DNA of 12,438 nucleotides from Bacillota bacterium (GTDB lineage Bacteria > Bacillota > Clostridia > Christensenellales > Aristaeellaceae). Made by a program: the position numbers and the translations under genes. The stretch lies in assembly GCA_023460055.1 (NCBI GenBank), contig JAEWRJ010000205.1:1-12438 (forward strand). The letters are read 5' to 3'. Of the stretch, positions 1 to 7,802 are shown in pieces. The notes beneath the pieces are model-generated. The model did not search any database. It was given only the letters and a program-made list of their open reading frames with translations, and was not told the origin of the DNA. The stretch's first letter is position 1. Each line of letters begins with the position of its first letter.

Positions 1-1414
1 TCAGGGCGATCTGGTCAAGACCCTGCTGGCCGCCGTCCACCACCTGGAAGGCTCCTACGCCCTTGGTGTCTTGAGCCTCGACCAGCCGGACCGCATGGCC
101 GCGATGCGCAAGGACAGCCCCCTGGTCGTCGGGCGCGGCGAGGGAGAGAACTACATAGTCTCCGATATTCCCGCTATTTTAAGCCTGACCCGCGATGTCT
201 ACCTGATGGAAGACGGCGAGGTCGCGCTGCTGACCAGGGACGATATCCGCTTTTACAACGGCTACGGCGAGCCGGCTGACAAAGAAATATTCCACGTGAC
301 CTGGGATGTATCCGCTGCCGAAAAGGGCGGATATGAGCACTTCATGATGAAGGAAATGATGGAGCAGCCCGAAGCGCTCAAGGAGACCATCCGCCCCCGC
401 CTGCGTGAAGGCAGGATCGACTTGAGCGAGCTGAAGCTCGATCGGGATTGGCTGAATGAGCTGCGCATGGTGCACATCGTGGCCTGCGGCTCCGCCTACC
501 ATGCCGGACGTCTTGGCAAGAACTTGCTGGAAAAGTATCTGGGCATCCCGGTGGAAGTGGATATCGCCAGCGAGTTCCGCTATAACGCGCCCATCCTGCA
601 CCCCGATCACCTGCTGATCGTGATCAGCCAGTCGGGCGAAACGGCGGACACCATCGCCGCCATGCGCGAAGCCAAGCGCCGGGGCGTGAAGACCCTGGCG
701 ATCGTCAATGTCGTCGGATCCACCATCGCCAGAGAGGCCGATCATGTGCTGTATACCTGGGCAGGCCCCGAGATCGCGGTCGCGACCACCAAAGCCTATA
801 CCGCCCAGATCGCGGCGCTGATCCTGCTGTCCGCCTATATGGCGCAGGAAAAAGGCCTTCTCCCGGATGAGGAAAGGGCGGGGCTGATCGCGGCGCTGGA
901 GGCGCTGCCGGAGATGGCCCGGCAATTGCTTAATGATAAAGAACGGGTGCAGTACCTGGCCTCGCAGTACTTCAATCATAATGATATTTACTTCATCGGC
1001 CGCGGCATTGATTACAGCCTGTCACTGGAAGGCTCGCTCAAGCTGAAGGAAATATCCTATATCCACTCCGAGGCCCAGGCGGCCGGAGAGCTGAAGCACG
1101 GCACCATTTCCCTGGTCCAGCCCGGCACCCTGGTGATCGCTCTGTCCACGCAGAAGAAGCTGCGCGAGAAGATGGCCGGCAACATCCAGGAGGTCAGGGC
1201 CCGCGGCGCGTCGGTGCTTGCCATCGCGCTTGAGGATGACGGGAACATCGAAGCCGTCTGCGATCACTGCCTTCGCGTACCCGCCCTGCCCGACGCCGTT
1301 CAGCCCATCATCACGATTCTGCCCCTGCAGCTGTTTGCCTACTATGTAGCGGCGCTGCGAGGCAACGATGTGGATAAGCCGAGGAATCTGGCCAAGTCGG
1401 TGACGGTGGAGTAA
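1..1414 (+). CDS. glmS: Glutamine--fructose-6-phosphate aminotransferase (isomerizing), C-terminal part; 5' end outside window
   Basis: This enzyme makes glucosamine-6-phosphate from fructose-6-phosphate and glutamine in the cytoplasm, the first committed step to UDP-GlcNAc for peptidoglycan. The frame is open from the left edge (first full codon at position 2), giving 470 codons of an expected total near 600. About 135 residues of the N-terminal glutaminase domain, including the Cys1 nucleophile, are missing only because the window starts here. Visible parts are the end of the glutaminase domain and two SIS sugar-isomerase domains. The first SIS domain has ACGSAYHAG and the sugar-phosphate loop SQSGETADT. 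The second has KLKEISYIH...GELKHG, whose Glu and His match E. coli Glu488 and His504. The C-terminus reads PRNLAKSVTVE, with the lysine equivalent to Lys603. It is an intact core housekeeping gene and is followed by its own terminator. The TTG at 71 is an internal leucine codon, not the start. Confidence 0.97.
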   Translation, partial: QGDLVKTLLAAVHHLEGSYALGVLSLDQPDRMAAMRKDSPLVVGRGEGENYIVSDIPAILSLTRDVYLMEDGEVALLTRDDIRFYNGYGEPADKEIFHVTWDVSAAEKGGYEHFMMKEMMEQPEALKETIRPRLREGRIDLSELKLDRDWLNELRMVHIVACGSAYHAGRLGKNLLEKYLGIPVEVDIASEFRYNAPILHPDHLLIVISQSGETADTIAAMREAKRRGVKTLAIVNVVGSTIAREADHVLYTWAGPEIAVATTKAYTAQIAALILLSAYMAQEKGLLPDEERAGLIAALEALPEMARQLLNDKERVQYLASQYFNHNDIYFIGRGIDYSLSLEGSLKLKEISYIHSEAQAAGELKHGTISLVQPGTLVIALSTQKKLREKMAGNIQEVRARGASVLAIALEDDGNIEAVCDHCLRVPALPDAVQPIITILPLQLFAYYVAALRGNDVDKPRNLAKSVTVE

Positions 1415-1438
1415 GAAAGCCAAGCAATGGCAAGAGCA

Positions 1439-1450
1439 GGCTGCGCAGCC
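1439..1450. repeat. 12-nt perfect palindrome after glmS
   Basis: GGCTGCGCAGCC is a perfect palindrome 24 nt after the glmS stop codon. It has no following T-run, so it is not a terminator by itself. It could be a protein-binding dyad or chance in GC-rich DNA. Confidence 0.3.
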
Positions 1451-1485
1451 GCGAAACGATAGTGGTTACAATAGAGATCATTCGC

Positions 1486-1527
1486 CGGACACCGTCTGTC
1501 AATTTTGCCAGACGGTGTCTGCTTTTT
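1486..1527 (+). terminator. Rho-independent terminator of glmS
   Basis: Arms GACACCGTCTG (1488-1498) and CAGACGGTGTC (1509-1519) are perfectly complementary over 11 bp. They extend to 13 bp with one G-U and one C-G pair, close a 10-nt loop, and run into GCTTTTT. The hairpin starts about 70 nt after the glmS stop. The T-run is only on the + strand side, so the terminator works one way. It separates glmS transcription from the downstream defence genes. Confidence 0.92.
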
Positions 1528-1531
1528 GGAT

Positions 1532-1550
1532 GCGAAAAATCCGGATTCGC
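1532..1550. repeat. Interrupted inverted repeat between terminator and promoter
   Basis: GCGAA (1532-1536) and TTCGC (1546-1550) are complementary and flank a centre that itself contains the 10-nt palindrome AATCCGGATT (1538-1547). It lies 23 nt upstream of the predicted -35 box, where an operator could sit. The symmetry is broken by extra A residues, so this is weak. Confidence 0.25.
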
Positions 1551-1572
1551 TATTGCTTTACCTTTCCGGGCA

Positions 1573-1601
1573 TTGAAATAATCAGCTTTTTCCGTTACAA
1601 T
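1573..1601 (+). promoter_or_regulatory. Predicted housekeeping-sigma promoter of the defence operon
   Basis: The -35 box TTGAAA (1573-1578) and -10 box TACAAT (1596-1601) are separated by an ideal 17-nt spacer. Transcription would start near 1608, leaving a leader of about 45 nt before the ATG at 1653. It lies downstream of the glmS terminator in an AT-rich stretch and is the only good promoter seen before the five-gene block. Confidence 0.75.
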
Positions 1602-1652
1602 GTCATACGATATGCAAAAGTTTCACGATAGCGGGAAGCAGGCGATAGATAC

Positions 1653-4600
1653 ATGGAAGTATTCGACAATGTCAGCAGGATCGTCAAGGATGATTTGGAG
1701 CTAACTATTGGAAAGGGAAGCCGTGTGTCCATTGCCGCCGCCTGCTTTTCCATTTATGCCTACCAGGCTCTGCGCAGGCAGCTCGATGAGGTCGAAGAGC
1801 TGCGTTTTATATTCACTTCTCCTTCCTTTGTAAAAGAAAAGGCCCCGAAAGAGAAACGCGAGTTTTATATCCCCCGCTTGGCACGGGAGCGCAGCCTCTA
1901 CGGCACGGAGTTCGAGGTGAAGCTGCGCAACGAGCTGTCCCAAAAGGCCATCGCGCGTGAATGCGCTGAGTGGATTCGTAAAAAGGTTAGCTTCCGCTCC
2001 AACAGGACGGGCGGCGGTATCGGCTCCCTGCTGGATGTAAGGAACGCGCAGACCGGCTATTCTTATACGCCGATGGATGAGTTTACTACGGCGGAACTGG
2101 GCATGGAGCGCGGCAACCATATTACCCACAATGTCATCAAAATGGAACATTCCATGAGCCGCCAGCTGATCCGCAGCTTTGATCAGATATGGAATGATAA
2201 AACGCTTCTTGAAGACGTGACGGATGAGGTGATCGGCAGCATCACAGCTGCCTATCAGGAAAACTCACCTGATTTTTTGTATTTTGTAACGCTGTACAAT
2301 ATATTCAATGAATTTCTTGAAGATATTTCTGAGGATGTGCTGCCCAACGAAGCGACGGGCTTTAAGGAAAGCAGGATATGGGGCATGCTGTACTCCTTCC
2401 AGAAGGACGCGGTGCTGGCCATCATCAACAAGCTGGAGCGTTACAATGGCTGCATCCTGGCCGACAGCGTAGGTCTTGGCAAGACTTTCACGGCGCTGGC
2501 GGTCATCAAATATTACGAAACGCGCAACCGAACCGTACTGGTTCTCTGCCCCAAGAAGCTGACAGATAACTGGAACACCTATAAGGATAACTACGTCAAT
2601 AACCCCATTGCCGCAGACAGGCTCAACTATGATGTGCTCTACCATACCGACCTGTCCCGTACGCGCGGCACATCTAACGGCCTTGACCTGGACAGGCTCA
2701 ACTGGGGCAACTATGACCTGGTGGTGATTGATGAAAGCCACAATTTCCGCAACGGCGGAGAGGTCTATGGAGACGAGGGGCGGGATAACCGCTATAATAT
2801 CCTGCTTAAAAAGGTAATCCGCTCAGGCGTAAAAACCAAGGTGCTGATGCTCTCCGCCACCCCGGTCAACAACCGATTTACCGATCTGCGCAATCAGCTG
2901 TCTTTGGCCTATGAGGGCAACCAGGCGCTGATCAACGATAAGCTGAACACCAGCAAACCCATCGAAGAAATATTCCGCAGCGCGCAGCGCGTGTTTAATG
3001 AGTGGAGCAGAAACCCGCCTGAGCGGCGGACGACCGCCGAGCTGCTGAAGCGATTGGATTTTGACTTTTTTGAAGTGCTGGACAGCGTGACCATCGCCCG
3101 CTCCCGCAAGCATATTGAAAAGTATTACAACATGGCGGAGATTGGCAGCTTCCCGGCCCGTTTGAAGCCTATCTCGGTGCGGCCGCCTTTGACCGATCTT
3201 GACAACGCCATCAACTATAATGAAATCTACGAGCAGCTGATGGAATTGAACCTGCATATCTATATGCCGACGGCCTTTGTGTTTCCAAGCTGTCTGGATA
3301 AATATGTTGATCCGGAAAACAGCCTCAGCCGCGCCGGACGTGAGCTTGGCATTCGCAGGCTAATGAGCATTAATCTGCTCAAACGGTTGGAAAGCTCTGT
3401 CCATTCCTTTCGCCTGACACTTGGGCGCATCGAGCGGCTGATCACGGACACCATCCGTGAGGTGGATGATTACGAGGCGGGCAAACTTGCCGCCCTTGAG
3501 GTGAGCGGGCTGGCAGGCGATGAGGTTGATTTTGATGATGACGACCAGAACACAGACTATTTTACTGCCGGACGCAGTATAAAAATAGAGCTGGCGGATA
3601 TGGACTGGCGCACCTGGCGGGAGGAGCTGAAGAAGGACGCCTATACCCTCGCTCTTCTGGGAGAAATGGTCGGAGATATCACGCCGGCGCATGACAGCAA
3701 GCTGCAAACCTTGCTTGAGCTGCTGGCGGATAAAATAGAGCATCCCATCAACCCCTGCAACAGGCGTGTGCTGATATTCTCCGCCTTCTCCGATACGGCG
3801 GAATACCTCTATGAGCATGTCAGCCGGTTTGTGAAGGGAAAATATGGCCTGGATACGGGCATGGTGACGGGCTCCGTGGAGGGGAAGACCACCATCCCCA
3901 GGTTCCGCGCCGCCCTGTCCAATGTGCTCACCTGCTTTTCACCCATATCCAAGGATAAGGATACGCTGATGCCGGGCAACCCGGCGGATATCAGCGTGCT
4001 GATCGGCACGGACTGTATCTCCGAGGGTCAGAACCTGCAGGATTGCGATTATTGCGTCAACTACGACATCCACTGGAACCCCGTGCGCATCATCCAGCGC
4101 TTTGGGCGCATCGACCGCATTGGCAGCCGCAATGCCTTGATCCAGCTGGTCAACTTCTGGCCCGACCTGACGCTGGACGATTATATCAACCTGAAAAACC
4201 GCGTGGAAACGCGCATGAAGATATCGGTATTGACCGCCACCGGCGATGACGACCTGATCAACGCCGAGGAAAAGGGAGACCTGGCGTACCGCCGCGCGCA
4301 GTTGCAGAGGCTTCAGGAGGAAGTGGTGGATATCGAGGACATGTCCTCCGGCATCTCCATCATGGATATGGGCCTCAATGAGTTCCGGCTTGATTTGCTG
4401 GATTACATCAAGCAAAACGGCGATCTGGATAAAACGCCCTTTGGCTTGCATGCCGTGGTGCCGGCGGGGGAAGGCTGCCCGCCGGGCGCAATCTTTGTAT
4501 TGAAGAACTTAAACGGCGGGGTCAACCTTGGTGACCGCAACAGGCTTCACCCCTTTTATCTGGTCTATGTGTCGGATGAAGGTGAGCTGGTGTGCGACCA

Positions 4601-4886
4601 CCTCTCGCCCAAGCAGATGCTGGACACTCTGCGCCTGCTGTGCAAGGGCAAGCTGGAGCCGGTTTGGGAGCTGTGCCGCGCGTTTAACCGGCAGACAAGG
4701 GACGGAAAGGATATGCGGGCTTGCTCCACCCTACTGCAGTCGGCAGTACGCTCCATCATCGAGGTGAAAGAGCAAAGCGATATCGACAGCCTGTTCAGCC
4801 CCGGCGGGACAAGCTTTGGGCATGAAAATATCACCGGTTTGGATAATTTTGAACTGATATGCTTTTTAGTGGTTAAGGAGGGTTAG
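1653..4886 (+). CDS. SNF2/SF2-type helicase with PLD-like N-terminal domain, type III RM-associated (1077 aa)
   Basis: This is a DNA-dependent ATPase or translocase, first gene of the operon. Superfamily 2 motifs appear in order: Walker A GLGKT at residues 274-278 inside ADSVGLGKTFTAL, DESH box at 360-363, SATPVNN at 401-407, a motif IV-like VLIFSAFSD near 706, motif V GTDCISEGQNLQ from 785, and motif VI QRFGRIDRIGS at 815-825. The sequences around motifs I and VI are SNF2-like. Residues 1 to about 130 (VSIAAACFSIYAY, then LRFIFTSPSF) resemble the PLD-like fold found at the N-terminus of such helicases. I see no HxK motif there, so nuclease activity is doubtful. An acidic insert (DFDDDD) lies near residue 625. 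An in-frame stop at 1629 makes the ATG at 1653 the first possible start, with a modest GGGAAG-type RBS. I recall close relatives beside DUF4391 and type III mod/res genes, which supports a role in that system. The exact function (remodelling, restriction accessory) is unknown. Confidence 0.9.
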   Translation: MEVFDNVSRIVKDDLELTIGKGSRVSIAAACFSIYAYQALRRQLDEVEELRFIFTSPSFVKEKAPKEKREFYIPRLARERSLYGTEFEVKLRNELSQKAIARECAEWIRKKVSFRSNRTGGGIGSLLDVRNAQTGYSYTPMDEFTTAELGMERGNHITHNVIKMEHSMSRQLIRSFDQIWNDKTLLEDVTDEVIGSITAAYQENSPDFLYFVTLYNIFNEFLEDISEDVLPNEATGFKESRIWGMLYSFQKDAVLAIINKLERYNGCILADSVGLGKTFTALAVIKYYETRNRTVLVLCPKKLTDNWNTYKDNYVNNPIAADRLNYDVLYHTDLSRTRGTSNGLDLDRLNWGNYDLVVIDESHNFRNGGEVYGDEGRDNRYNILLKKVIRSGVKTKVLMLSATPVNNRFTDLRNQLSLAYEGNQALINDKLNTSKPIEEIFRSAQRVFNEWSRNPPERRTTAELLKRLDFDFFEVLDSVTIARSRKHIEKYYNMAEIGSFPARLKPISVRPPLTDLDNAINYNEIYEQLMELNLHIYMPTAFVFPSCLDKYVDPENSLSRAGRELGIRRLMSINLLKRLESSVHSFRLTLGRIERLITDTIREVDDYEAGKLAALEVSGLAGDEVDFDDDDQNTDYFTAGRSIKIELADMDWRTWREELKKDAYTLALLGEMVGDITPAHDSKLQTLLELLADKIEHPINPCNRRVLIFSAFSDTAEYLYEHVSRFVKGKYGLDTGMVTGSVEGKTTIPRFRAALSNVLTCFSPISKDKDTLMPGNPADISVLIGTDCISEGQNLQDCDYCVNYDIHWNPVRIIQRFGRIDRIGSRNALIQLVNFWPDLTLDDYINLKNRVETRMKISVLTATGDDDLINAEEKGDLAYRRAQLQRLQEEVVDIEDMSSGISIMDMGLNEFRLDLLDYIKQNGDLDKTPFGLHAVVPAGEGCPPGAIFVLKNLNGGVNLGDRNRLHPFYLVYVSDEGELVCDHLSPKQMLDTLRLLCKGKLEPVWELCRAFNRQTRDGKDMRACSTLLQSAVRSIIEVKEQSDIDSLFSPGGTSFGHENITGLDNFELICFLVVKEG
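4875..4882 (+). promoter_or_regulatory. Strong ribosome binding site for the 322-aa gene
   Basis: AAGGAGGG lies inside the last codons of the helicase gene, 7 nt before the ATG at 4890. It fixes that start and implies coupled translation, since only 3 nt separate the helicase stop from this start. Confidence 0.85.
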
Positions 4887-4889
4887 CTC

Positions 4890-5858
4890 ATGGATTGGCT
4901 TCATCTGCCCGATCGGTGTATTCAAAATAAAGAAATACCCTTGTATAAAATCATGGACCGGCTGAGAAGACAAAGCGAACCGCGCTATGCTCAACTTTCT
5001 CCGGCTATAGCATCCTGCCATGTGTATGCCTGCCTAAAGCCCCTCACTTATCCGCTAGACTGTCCGAAAGATCAGGATGGGTATCTCAACGAGATCGTAT
5101 TCATTCATGTAATTCTCAAGCAGCATATTGATATGGACTACTTTACACGCCATCTGCTGAGGCTGTTCATGTATCAGGCTGTTATTGTTTACCAGCTTGG
5201 TGAAGAATACAGTTTTGCCTCAGGCCCTGCAAGAGACTCAAAGACCAGACCCGGCAGCAGAAAAGTAGTTCAGTATTTCATATCAAGGTGGATCAGCGGT
5301 GATGAACTGCGTGTAAGCGGCATACTTGATATCAGCAGGATGAATCATGTCGGGTACGTTGAACTTTATCATTCAATATTTGAGTCTATCAAGGGGATAG
5401 GCAAAGACCGTTATATTACGCTTAGCTTTGCCGCTGACCTGTATACTTATACGCATGGGGGTGATCCGGAGGAAGGTTGGCCTGCCCAGTTGGAACTGCA
5501 TAGCATGATCAAACGGCATTATCCTCAAAACCGTGTCAGAACAAAAGAGGGAAAGGATACTTATCGCTTCAGCGAGGATGAAGTGTTTGAGCTCATCAGC
5601 CTAAACCAAGGCTATGTAACCGGAGACGATTTAGTTGAAACTCTGTATAATTTTAAAGAGTTTGAAGAAGACTTCACGCTGAAGCTTCCCGAGCAGTTGG
5701 ATGATAAAGTGCAAGCGTATACCGAGGATACATACAACGGTTTTGTAAAAAGCGTGGAGGACGATGAATCGGAGACGGATCATGAGGACTGGCCGGATGA
5801 TCAGGATGATTTAGACGGTTATGAGCTGATAGCGCTGTATGAGTATAAATCAGTTTAG
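4890..5858 (+). CDS. Uncharacterised 322-aa protein with a putative divergent DUF4391-like N-terminal domain
   Basis: I do not recognise this protein by name. By eye, its N-terminal half parallels the DUF4391 protein encoded next door. LP-(5)-NK-(1)-I-(4)-I at residues 6-21 lines up without gaps with LP-(5)-NR-(1)-V-(4)-I at 8-23 of the neighbour. EI-(6)-LKQ from residue 68 matches EI-(6)-LRQ from residue 65. MYQAVIVYQLGEE (94-106) matches PYKIVFVLVFGGE. Later, YFISRW and VELYHSIFESI resemble FYGSNW and TVYANLARQI. The C-terminal half (about 185-322) has no counterpart in the neighbour and ends in a very acidic segment (EDDESETDHEDWPDDQDD) typical of a nucleic-acid mimic or a protein-docking tail. 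No signal peptide or membrane segment is seen. Composition is more AT-rich than the helicase (37% and 48% GC in two 60-base samples). The gene is real, given the strong RBS and tight packing. The function is unknown, perhaps a partner of the helicase. Confidence 0.8.
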   Translation: MDWLHLPDRCIQNKEIPLYKIMDRLRRQSEPRYAQLSPAIASCHVYACLKPLTYPLDCPKDQDGYLNEIVFIHVILKQHIDMDYFTRHLLRLFMYQAVIVYQLGEEYSFASGPARDSKTRPGSRKVVQYFISRWISGDELRVSGILDISRMNHVGYVELYHSIFESIKGIGKDRYITLSFAADLYTYTHGGDPEEGWPAQLELHSMIKRHYPQNRVRTKEGKDTYRFSEDEVFELISLNQGYVTGDDLVETLYNFKEFEEDFTLKLPEQLDDKVQAYTEDTYNGFVKSVEDDESETDHEDWPDDQDDLDGYELIALYEYKSV

Positions 5859-6462
5859 TCTGCCGGGTTCTACAGTGGTAAATCGCCGCGTAGCAAAAGA
5901 AAGAATTTACGCTAACGCAAACCTTTCTTCGCAGACACGCGATATGATCAAAGAACAGATCGAGGCGATTATCTGGCGTAATAAGCTGGCCGAAAGCACG
6001 CTGGCCATCAGCATGGGCAAGGATATCCGGGAGATCCAGGTGTTTGAGCTGCAGCTTCGCCAAAAAGAGCTTGATAAGCGTGTCCTTTCCGCCATTGCCG
6101 GGGCGATTCCCTACAAGATAGTGTTTGTGCTCGTGTTCGGCGGTGAGGCCCAGGCCTGGATGGAAGTCTCCGGTACTTTTTATGGCAGCAACTGGCAGCC
6201 GCTGGAAAAGTTTGCGCTGACGCTCGAGGGGCTGAATCTGGATACTGTATATGCGAATCTGGCGCGGCAGATTTCGGGCGGGCGGCTCGGAGTTGAGGGT
6301 GATATCGCCGATGCTGTGGAGCGGGACAAACGGCGGCAGAAACTCGAAAGCGACATTGCCGTTTTGGAGAAAAACGTACAGCGGGAAAGGCAGTTCAATA
6401 AACAGGTTGAACTTAATAGTGAGTTGAGGAAATTAAAAGCAGCATTGGAGGAATTGGGATGA
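5839..6462 (+). CDS. DUF4391 domain protein (207 aa)
   Basis: This is a small soluble protein matching the DUF4391 pattern. It has SLPGSTVVNRRVAKERIY at the N-terminus, a central EIQVFELQLRQKELD followed by AIPYKIVFVL (about residues 65-98), then SNWQPLEKFALTLEGLNLDTVY. The last 50 residues (about 158-207) are charged and heptad-like, probably a coiled coil. DUF4391 has no established biochemistry that I know of, but genes of this family are often found beside a PLD/SNF2 helicase and type III mod/res, as here. The ATG at 5839 overlaps the upstream gene by 20 nt and lacks a clear Shine-Dalgarno. In-frame stops just upstream (TGA 5827, TAG 5830) leave no earlier start, so translation probably depends on coupling. 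GC content returns to host-like values (60% in one 60-base sample), unlike the genes on both sides. Confidence 0.85.
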   Translation: MSINQFSLPGSTVVNRRVAKERIYANANLSSQTRDMIKEQIEAIIWRNKLAESTLAISMGKDIREIQVFELQLRQKELDKRVLSAIAGAIPYKIVFVLVFGGEAQAWMEVSGTFYGSNWQPLEKFALTLEGLNLDTVYANLARQISGGRLGVEGDIADAVERDKRRQKLESDIAVLEKNVQRERQFNKQVELNSELRKLKAALEELG

Positions 6463-7802
6463 GAAATGAATATCTTTTTTTGTCTGATGAGAATCGGGCA
6501 ACGGTTGAAGTATATAGACCTAAAGGCATAATTGTAGAGATTTACAATATTGAGAGTACTCCACTATGGGTCGCTACATATTCGCTTGATAGCAAGAGCG
6601 AGGAAAGTGCCAAGATATTATCTGATGTACATAAAGTTTTGATGCAGTATTCACCTTTGGTACTGTCTTGTGAGAGTTCAGAGTATTTCAACCGGATGCT
6701 CTTTCCTTTGGCAAATGAGATGGAGCGTAAGCTACGCAAGATGCTCTACTTAGTGGCTTCCATATCGGATGATCAAAAAGCAAAAGAGAGTATTAAGCAG
6801 CTTGAAGAAAAAGACTTTGGTGAGATTTTTGATTTGCTCTTTATTGACCAGGAATTTATAAGCAATATGAAGAAACGAATTATCGCCGATGGAAAGAGCG
6901 AGTTTAACGGTCGGAGCAGGTTTTCTAAGAAAGAGATAAAAACCTATCTGGAATCGCTAGTTGAGCATACTCTTTGGGATACCATTCTCGGTGAAAACGA
7001 CGTGCCAACACTTAGACAGCGATTCAGAGATGTTCAAACCTACCGTAATGATATAATGCACGCACATAACATCAGCAAAGAAGTATTCGGAAAAGCAAAA
7101 TATTTGTTCGAAAAGATTAATCAGGAACTGGTTAGTACCATTGACGGATTATTAGGGAAGTCAGGAAGTAAATCTGCTGAGCAGAAACCGGAAGCAAATA
7201 TGGCAATAGCCTCCGCTTTAGCGGCTATAGATATAACTGTGTTTTCTGAAGCCTTAAGGAGTGAGACTGCATTTCCGGGGATAACGGAGTTATCCTCTCA
7301 GTTATCAAGGATTCTAAAGGAGTTACAGCCATTGAATGCAAACGCTGCAATGGCTGATGCGCTTAAAGGTGTAACAATGCAACCAGCAGTTACCGAAGCG
7401 CTAAAAGTAATCAACCAGATGCCGGTGAACTCAGCTTTAGCGGAGGTGCTTAAAGGAAGTCAATCAACAGCCATAAAAGCGGGAGTTTCGGAAGCATTAA
7501 AGGCTCTTCAGCCTATACAGAATAATAATGCGCTTGTTGAGGCTTTACATACGGCTAACGCATTTCAGACTTCTCCAGCCGTTGCATCCCTACTGCAGCA
7601 ATTAAGCCAAATAAACGACCTGATGAAACCTTACAGGCAAATGGAACAGATATTTCAGTCTGGCCAAGCTTTGCAAGATTCGCTCCGCTCAATAACAAAT
7701 GGGTTGCCTCCTCCTGTAACTGGTGTTATCAATGACAAAGACGGCAATGAACTAAAAGACGATATTGGGAAAAAAGAGGAGGAGGACAACCCCAATGAGT
7801 AA
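6459..7802 (+). CDS. Putative HEPN-domain RNase-like protein with repetitive C-terminal tail (447 aa)
   Basis: Three regions are visible. Residues 1 to about 80 form an N-terminal domain I do not recognise. Residues about 80-225 look like a helical HEPN domain: FPLANEMERKLRKMLY (82-97) resembles the first helix of Swt1/ApeA-type HEPN proteins, and RNDIMH (196-201), within TYRNDIMHAHN, fits the catalytic Rx4-6H motif of HEPN ribonucleases. Residues about 245-415 are Ala/Leu/Gln-rich helical repeats, followed by an acidic Lys/Glu end. HEPN proteins in defence loci usually cleave RNA and stop growth, so an abortive-infection effector is a reasonable inference, not shown. A good RBS (GGAGG, 6447-6451) precedes the ATG. 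The start overlaps the DUF4391 stop by 4 nt (ATGA) and the end overlaps mod by 8 nt, so it is made together with the RM proteins. Composition is distinctly AT-rich (35-42% GC in three 60-base samples), suggesting separate acquisition. A non-catalytic scaffold role remains possible. Confidence 0.8.
   Translation: MRNEYLFLSDENRATVEVYRPKGIIVEIYNIESTPLWVATYSLDSKSEESAKILSDVHKVLMQYSPLVLSCESSEYFNRMLFPLANEMERKLRKMLYLVASISDDQKAKESIKQLEEKDFGEIFDLLFIDQEFISNMKKRIIADGKSEFNGRSRFSKKEIKTYLESLVEHTLWDTILGENDVPTLRQRFRDVQTYRNDIMHAHNISKEVFGKAKYLFEKINQELVSTIDGLLGKSGSKSAEQKPEANMAIASALAAIDITVFSEALRSETAFPGITELSSQLSRILKELQPLNANAAMADALKGVTMQPAVTEALKVINQMPVNSALAEVLKGSQSTAIKAGVSEALKALQPIQNNNALVEALHTANAFQTSPAVASLLQQLSQINDLMKPYRQMEQIFQSGQALQDSLRSITNGLPPPVTGVINDKDGNELKDDIGKKEEEDNPNE
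7341..7553 (+). repeat. Three imperfect ~30-residue repeats in the C-terminal tail of the HEPN protein
   Basis: The decapeptides NAAMADALKG (7341-7370), NSALAEVLKG (7428-7457) and NNALVEALHT (7524-7553) recur at spacings of 29 and 32 codons. The first two are followed by related VTEALKVI and VSEALKAL segments. A looser copy, NMAIASALAA, lies at 7197-7226. The repeat is at protein level, since the DNA has diverged. It predicts a chain of amphipathic helices, possibly for oligomerisation or partner binding. Confidence 0.65.
7777..7785 (+). promoter_or_regulatory. Ribosome binding site that fixes the mod start
   Basis: AGGAGGAGG ends 9 nt before the ATG at 7795, inside the last codons of the HEPN gene. 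It favours that ATG over the in-frame TTG at 7765, which has no such site and would add ten basic residues not typical of Mod proteins. Confidence 0.85.

Noticed and set aside
179..979. 266-codon open frame on the - strand opposite glmS
   Set aside because: It is a composition shadow of glmS, low in complexity and with no RBS or domain.
1439..1450. Palindrome as a first glmS terminator
   Set aside because: It has no T-run after it, and a much better terminator lies 40 nt downstream.
7770..7785. A6 run followed by GAG triplets at the HEPN/mod junction as a phase-variation tract
   Set aside because: Only six A and three triplets, too short compared with the long repeat tracts of phase-variable mod genes.
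7765..7794. Upstream TTG start for mod adding ten residues
   Set aside because: The strong RBS at 7777-7785 serves the ATG at 7795, and the family N-terminus begins there.
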